A stretch of DNA of 64,000 nucleotides from Microcebus murinus (taxonomy: Eukaryota; Chordata; Mammalia; Primates; Cheirogaleidae). Of this stretch, positions 61,067 to 64,000 are shown one piece after another; position 1 is the first letter of the stretch, and every line of letters starts with the position of its first letter. The notes below the pieces were generated by a model. It was not told the DNA's origin and did no database searches. It saw nothing but the letters and a program-made list of their open reading frames with translations. The DNA lies in the NCBI RefSeq assembly GCF_040939455.1, contig NC_134108.1:81636001-81700000 (forward strand), in the 5' to 3' direction. The translations under genes were made by a program, and so were the position numbers.

Positions 61067-61102
61067 CAGAATTTTGCTACCAAAAAAAAAAAAAGAAAAA
61101 GG

Positions 61103-61117
61103 AAAGAAACAATTAGG
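61103..61117 (+). repeat. Target-site duplication, right copy
   Basis: aaagaaacaattagg, exact match to 56984-56998, directly after the A-rich tail (61082-61102, with one internal g and a gg end). Confidence 0.9.
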
Positions 61118-61715
61118 AAAGAAATGTTTTAAATTAGTTTAAAATATAGCATAAGCAAGGGTGCAGAAGTGACAAAATACACAGCCATTTCATGGGTTAG
61201 TGAGAAGACTGATGGCAACTTCAGTGCAGGGGAGGGTGCAGATAAATCTGGAAAGTTATTAGGGATCAGGTCATATAAGAAGCGTCAATTTGTTCTTTTG
61301 GCAACAGATTACAACTACACAATATTTTGCAACATGTGTAATCTGTAACCATTAGTTTCAAAAATGTTTTTCAAAATTGACTGTTTCAACAGTTAAAAGT
61401 GCATTCCTATATATTTCAAAGGTCATTTGAATAACTGTTATGTCATCTGAAAGTTGAAAGGTAATAAAGCACATTGTTTAAGGACAAGCTATAAGGTCAG
61501 ACTGATGTGGTGCAAATCCCATATCTACCACTCACTAGTTATGACTCGGGCATGCTACTTCATCTTTCTGTTTCTTCATCTGTAAAATACATATGCATGG
61601 CATATAGCAATAATTCCATAAGGAAAGATGATGATTATTGCAATGATTACAAAAGAGAGAAAAAAATAGCAAAAGTCACATGCAAGTAAAAAAATCCATT
61701 AAATGCTTGTTAGTG
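61118..61715. other. Single-copy DNA with a MIR-like fragment
   Basis: 61480-61600 (gtgcaaatcccatatctacc, cactcactagttatgactcg, tctgtttcttcatctgtaaa) is a reversed MIR core. The rest is AT-rich with nothing recognised. Confidence 0.5.
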
Positions 61716-62060
61716 TTTTTTGTTTTTGTTTTTGTTTTTGTTTTGAAACAGGGTCTCACTTTATTGCCCAGGCTAGAGTGAGTGCCATGGCATCAGCCTA
61801 GCTCACAGCAACCTCAAACTCCTGGGCTCAAGCGATCTTCCTGCCTCAGCCTCCCGAGTAGCTGGGACTACAGGCATGCACCACAATGCCTGGCTAATTT
61901 TTTCTATATATATTAGTTGGCCAATTAATTTCTTTCTATTTATAGTAGAGACGGGGTCTCGCTCTTGCTCAGGTTGGTTTCGAACTCCTGAGCTAAAACA
62001 ATTCGCCTGCCTCGGCCTCCCAGAGAGCTAGGATTACAGGCCTGAGCCACCACACCGGCC
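61716..62060 (-). mobile_element. Full-length lemur-type Alu, antisense
   Basis: The inverted tail (tttttgtttttgtttttgtt, a modified T run) is followed by an inverted right arm (agtgccatggcatcagccta), the linker (tatatattagttggccaatt) and the left arm ending ccggcc. It is more diverged than the other two. Flanks tgttagtg (61708-61715) and tgttactg (62061-62068) look like an 8 bp target duplication with one mismatch. Confidence 0.93.
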
Positions 62061-62148
62061 TGTTACTGTTTTTAACACCTTGGTTTTTAAAAATCCACTT
62101 TCCCACCAAGAAAAGCAAGAAATCAGAAACTTAAATATATGTTATTCA

Positions 62149-62170
62149 GTTATATATATATATATATATG
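62149..62170. repeat. Short (TA)n tract
   Basis: About 22 bp of alternating T/A. Confidence 0.85.
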
Positions 62171-62337
62171 ATTTTTGATCAAGAACAAGCAAGTAAATAA
62201 ACAGTTCTATTTGTGTGCATGAGAGCAGTGGTCCTAAAAGTGTGTTGTTCCAGAGCAGCAGCAGCAACGGCATCACATAGACCTTGTTGGAAATGCACAT
62301 GCACTTGCCCCATCTCCTCCTAGAAGAAAACATAGGG

Positions 62338-63680
62338 AGAAAGCTCCTCGATATTGGTCTTCACAATGATTTTTTGGATATTACACCAAAAGCTTAAGCA
62401 ACAGTAGCAAAGCTAAATAAGAGGAACTATCTACATTAAGCTAAAAAGCTCCTGCAGCAAAAGAAACTATCAATACAACAAAAAGGTAAGTTATATATTG
62501 GGAGAAAATATTTGTTAATCATATATCTAATAAGGGGTACTATCCCCCAAAATATAAGAAACTCACACAACTCAATAGCAAAATATCCCCAAACAACGTA
62601 ATTAAAAATAGGCAATGAACCTGAATAGAAATTTTCCCAAAGAGGACATACAAATAAAATGGTCAACAGGTACATGAAAATGTGCTCAACATCACTAATA
62701 ATCTGGAAAATGCAAATCAAAACCACAATGATATATCATCTAACACCTGTTGAACGGCTATATTAGAAAACCCAGAGATAACAAGTGTTCGCAAGGGTGT
62801 AGAGAAAAGGGAACTCTTACATGTTATTGGTGGGAATGTATATTGGTACAGCCATTATGTAAAACAGTATAGAGTTTCTTCAAAAAATTAAAAATAGAAC
62901 TACCATATGATCCAGCAAGTCCTCTGTTGGGTATACAACCAAAGGAAATGAAATCACCTCATAGAGATATATTGCTCCTATGCTCTTTTCAGCATTATTT
63001 ATAATAGCTGAGTACAGAAACAACCTAAGTATCCACCAACAGATGAATGGATAAGAAATTGTGTTATATATATACAAGGGAATATTATTCAGCCCTTAAA
63101 AGGGAGATGCTGCCATTTGTGACAACATGGATGAACCTGGAGGATATTATGCTAAGTAAAATAAGCCAAATACAGAAAGAAACATACTGTATGATTTCAC
63201 TTCTCTGTGGAATCTAAAAATAAATTGAATAATTAGAAACAGAGAGTAGAACGATGGTTATCAAGAGCAGGAATAGGGAGAAAATGAGGAAAAGTAGGTT
63301 AAAGAGTACAAATTTCAGTTAGGTAGGATAAATAAGTTTAGAGATGCAGTGTACAACACAAGAATGATAGTTAATATTGTACACTGAAAATTTACTGAGA
63401 GTGTAGACTTTCATATTCTTAACTATGGAAGGTGATAGATATGTAAATTTGTTTGACTGTTGAATGGCTATATTAAAAAACCAAGAGATAACAAGTATTC
63501 ACAAGGGTGTAGAGAAAAGGGAACTCTTATACATTATTGGTGGGAATGTATATTGGCACAGCCATTATGTAAAACAGTATAGAGTTTTAGTAATATTTAT
63601 AAATTATAGTAATAATTTCACTGTGTATATGTGTATGAAACATGTGCTCCTCAAATATATGCAATAAATTTTTTTAAAAG
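62338..63680 (+). mobile_element. Sense L1 ORF2 C-terminus and 3' UTR with internal duplication
   Basis: L1 ORF2 from ttacaccaaaagcttaagca through tgctcaacatcactaataat and ccatatgatccagcaagtcc, then aatattattcagccctta, ending in 3' UTR (aatatatgcaataaattttt). A 130 bp ORF2 block (62748-62877) is repeated at 63458-63587 within the 3' UTR. Old L1M-type copy with no intact frame. The minus-strand frames at 62436-62726 and 62880-63077 are antisense artefacts. Confidence 0.85.
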
Positions 63681-64000
63681 AAACCATAAACAGAAATGAA
63701 TGTTAAATGACCATGATGAGGGGAAAAAAACCTCCAAAAGTCAGCAAAAGCAATCTATTAAAAAAATCTGTTTTGTTTGTTAAATCTTAAAACACAAGTG
63801 GAATTCACTGGCTAGAAGATACTGAAGCAAATACTTTTGTAAGAGTGAAAAATGATACATTTATATAGCTAAGAATAGAACTAGCAGTTATAGTACCTAA
63901 AATAAGATTACAAGGACTATAAATCTTTATCCTGTAAGGTATACTTCTGGGATTAGAAAGAAAAACTACTTGTGATTTATGCTCTTAATACTTCTGAGAT
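63681..64000. other. AT-rich single-copy DNA
   Basis: No recognised feature at the right edge of the window. Confidence 0.3.

Larger units (their letters stand above)
60469..61080 (+). mobile_element. 3' U3-R of the retroviral copy (no U5)
   Basis: Begins tgttagggtggccctgaatc and ends attttgctac at the poly-A junction. U3 holds an approximately 90 bp direct repeat (60794-60883 and 60884-60949), a TATA box and, in R, a polyadenylation signal. If the alternative start at 60689 is the true LTR edge, U3 is about 326 bp rather than 546 bp. Confidence 0.8.
56984..61117 (+). mobile_element. Processed (LINE-1-mobilised) retroviral pseudogene, tRNA-Phe primer type
   Basis: A copy of a class I (gamma-like) endogenous retrovirus transcript. 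Order: target-site duplication, R, U5, primer-binding site, leader, gag remnants, unassigned interior, 3' untranslated region, U3, R, A tract, target-site duplication. There is no U3 at the 5' end and no U5 at the 3' end. The 15 bp duplication aaagaaacaattagg (56984-56998, 61103-61117) is far longer than the 4-6 bp made by retroviral integrase and is typical of L1. The A tract (61082-61102) follows an AATAAA by 15 bases. The interior is only about 3.3 kb; pol and most of env were not recognised, and all frames are broken. It is non-functional. Confidence 0.88.

Noticed and set aside
56999..61080. Reading the retroviral copy as an ordinary provirus with a truncated 5' LTR
   Set aside because: The 15 bp duplication, R start at the predicted transcription site, and poly-A at the R end together contradict a provirus.

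Overview
This is noncoding mammalian nuclear DNA, almost certainly from a strepsirrhine primate, probably a Malagasy lemur. The evidence is three full-length Alu elements (28101-28458, 43513-43844, 61716-62060) that carry the lemur-type linker (aattaattggccaact followed by tatata) and the lemur-type right arm (gagctaggctgacgcca). There is also an L1 lineage whose 5' end reads gaagatggctgaccagagac and whose 3' end reads acatttgtacccctgtaat. The species call rests on remembered repeat diagnostics, not on a search. I could not support any intact protein-coding gene; the open frames are short and lie in repeats, GC-rich promoter DNA or random AT-rich sequence.

Layout. 1-9 kb: AT-rich sequence with two small Alu-related SINEs, an (AT)n tract and a 1.3 kb L1 deletion derivative (5427-6721). 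9-18.5 kb: a dense LINE zone with an old L1 fragment split by an unclassified ~300 bp repeat, an L1 with a classic 5' inversion (11759-13016), several antisense L1 3' ends, a palindromic MITE (15304-15594) and a head-to-head L1 pair (17216-18515). 18.5-22.3 kb: repeat-poor DNA with an island of retained CpGs (19420-19840). 22-29 kb: two antisense L1s, a young Alu and a MaLR-type LTR. 29-41 kb: mostly single-copy DNA around one CpG island (about 34.18-35.46 kb). That island looks like a promoter, with a strong splice donor on the minus strand at 35350-35355 that would end a noncoding first exon. 41-56 kb: an MLT1-type LTR, a hAT-like palindrome, an Alu, old LINE fragments and an antisense 7SL RNA retropseudogene (50310-50611). 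57-61 kb: an endogenous retrovirus copy. 61-64 kb: an antisense Alu and a plus-strand L1 with an internal 130 bp duplication.

The most striking structure is the retroviral copy at 56999-61080. It begins at R rather than U3, ends at the R polyadenylation site followed by an A tract, and is flanked by a perfect 15 bp target-site duplication (56984-56998 and 61103-61117). That is the structure of a proviral transcript reverse-transcribed and inserted by LINE-1 machinery, a processed retroviral pseudogene, rather than an integrated provirus. Its primer-binding site is complementary to the 3' end of tRNA-Phe with one mismatch.

Second is an 86 bp segment present twice with no differences (4106-4191 and 9225-9310). 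The second copy abuts a fresh 20 bp tandem duplication and the edge of a much more diverged L1, which suggests a recent templated-insertion event or an assembly artefact.
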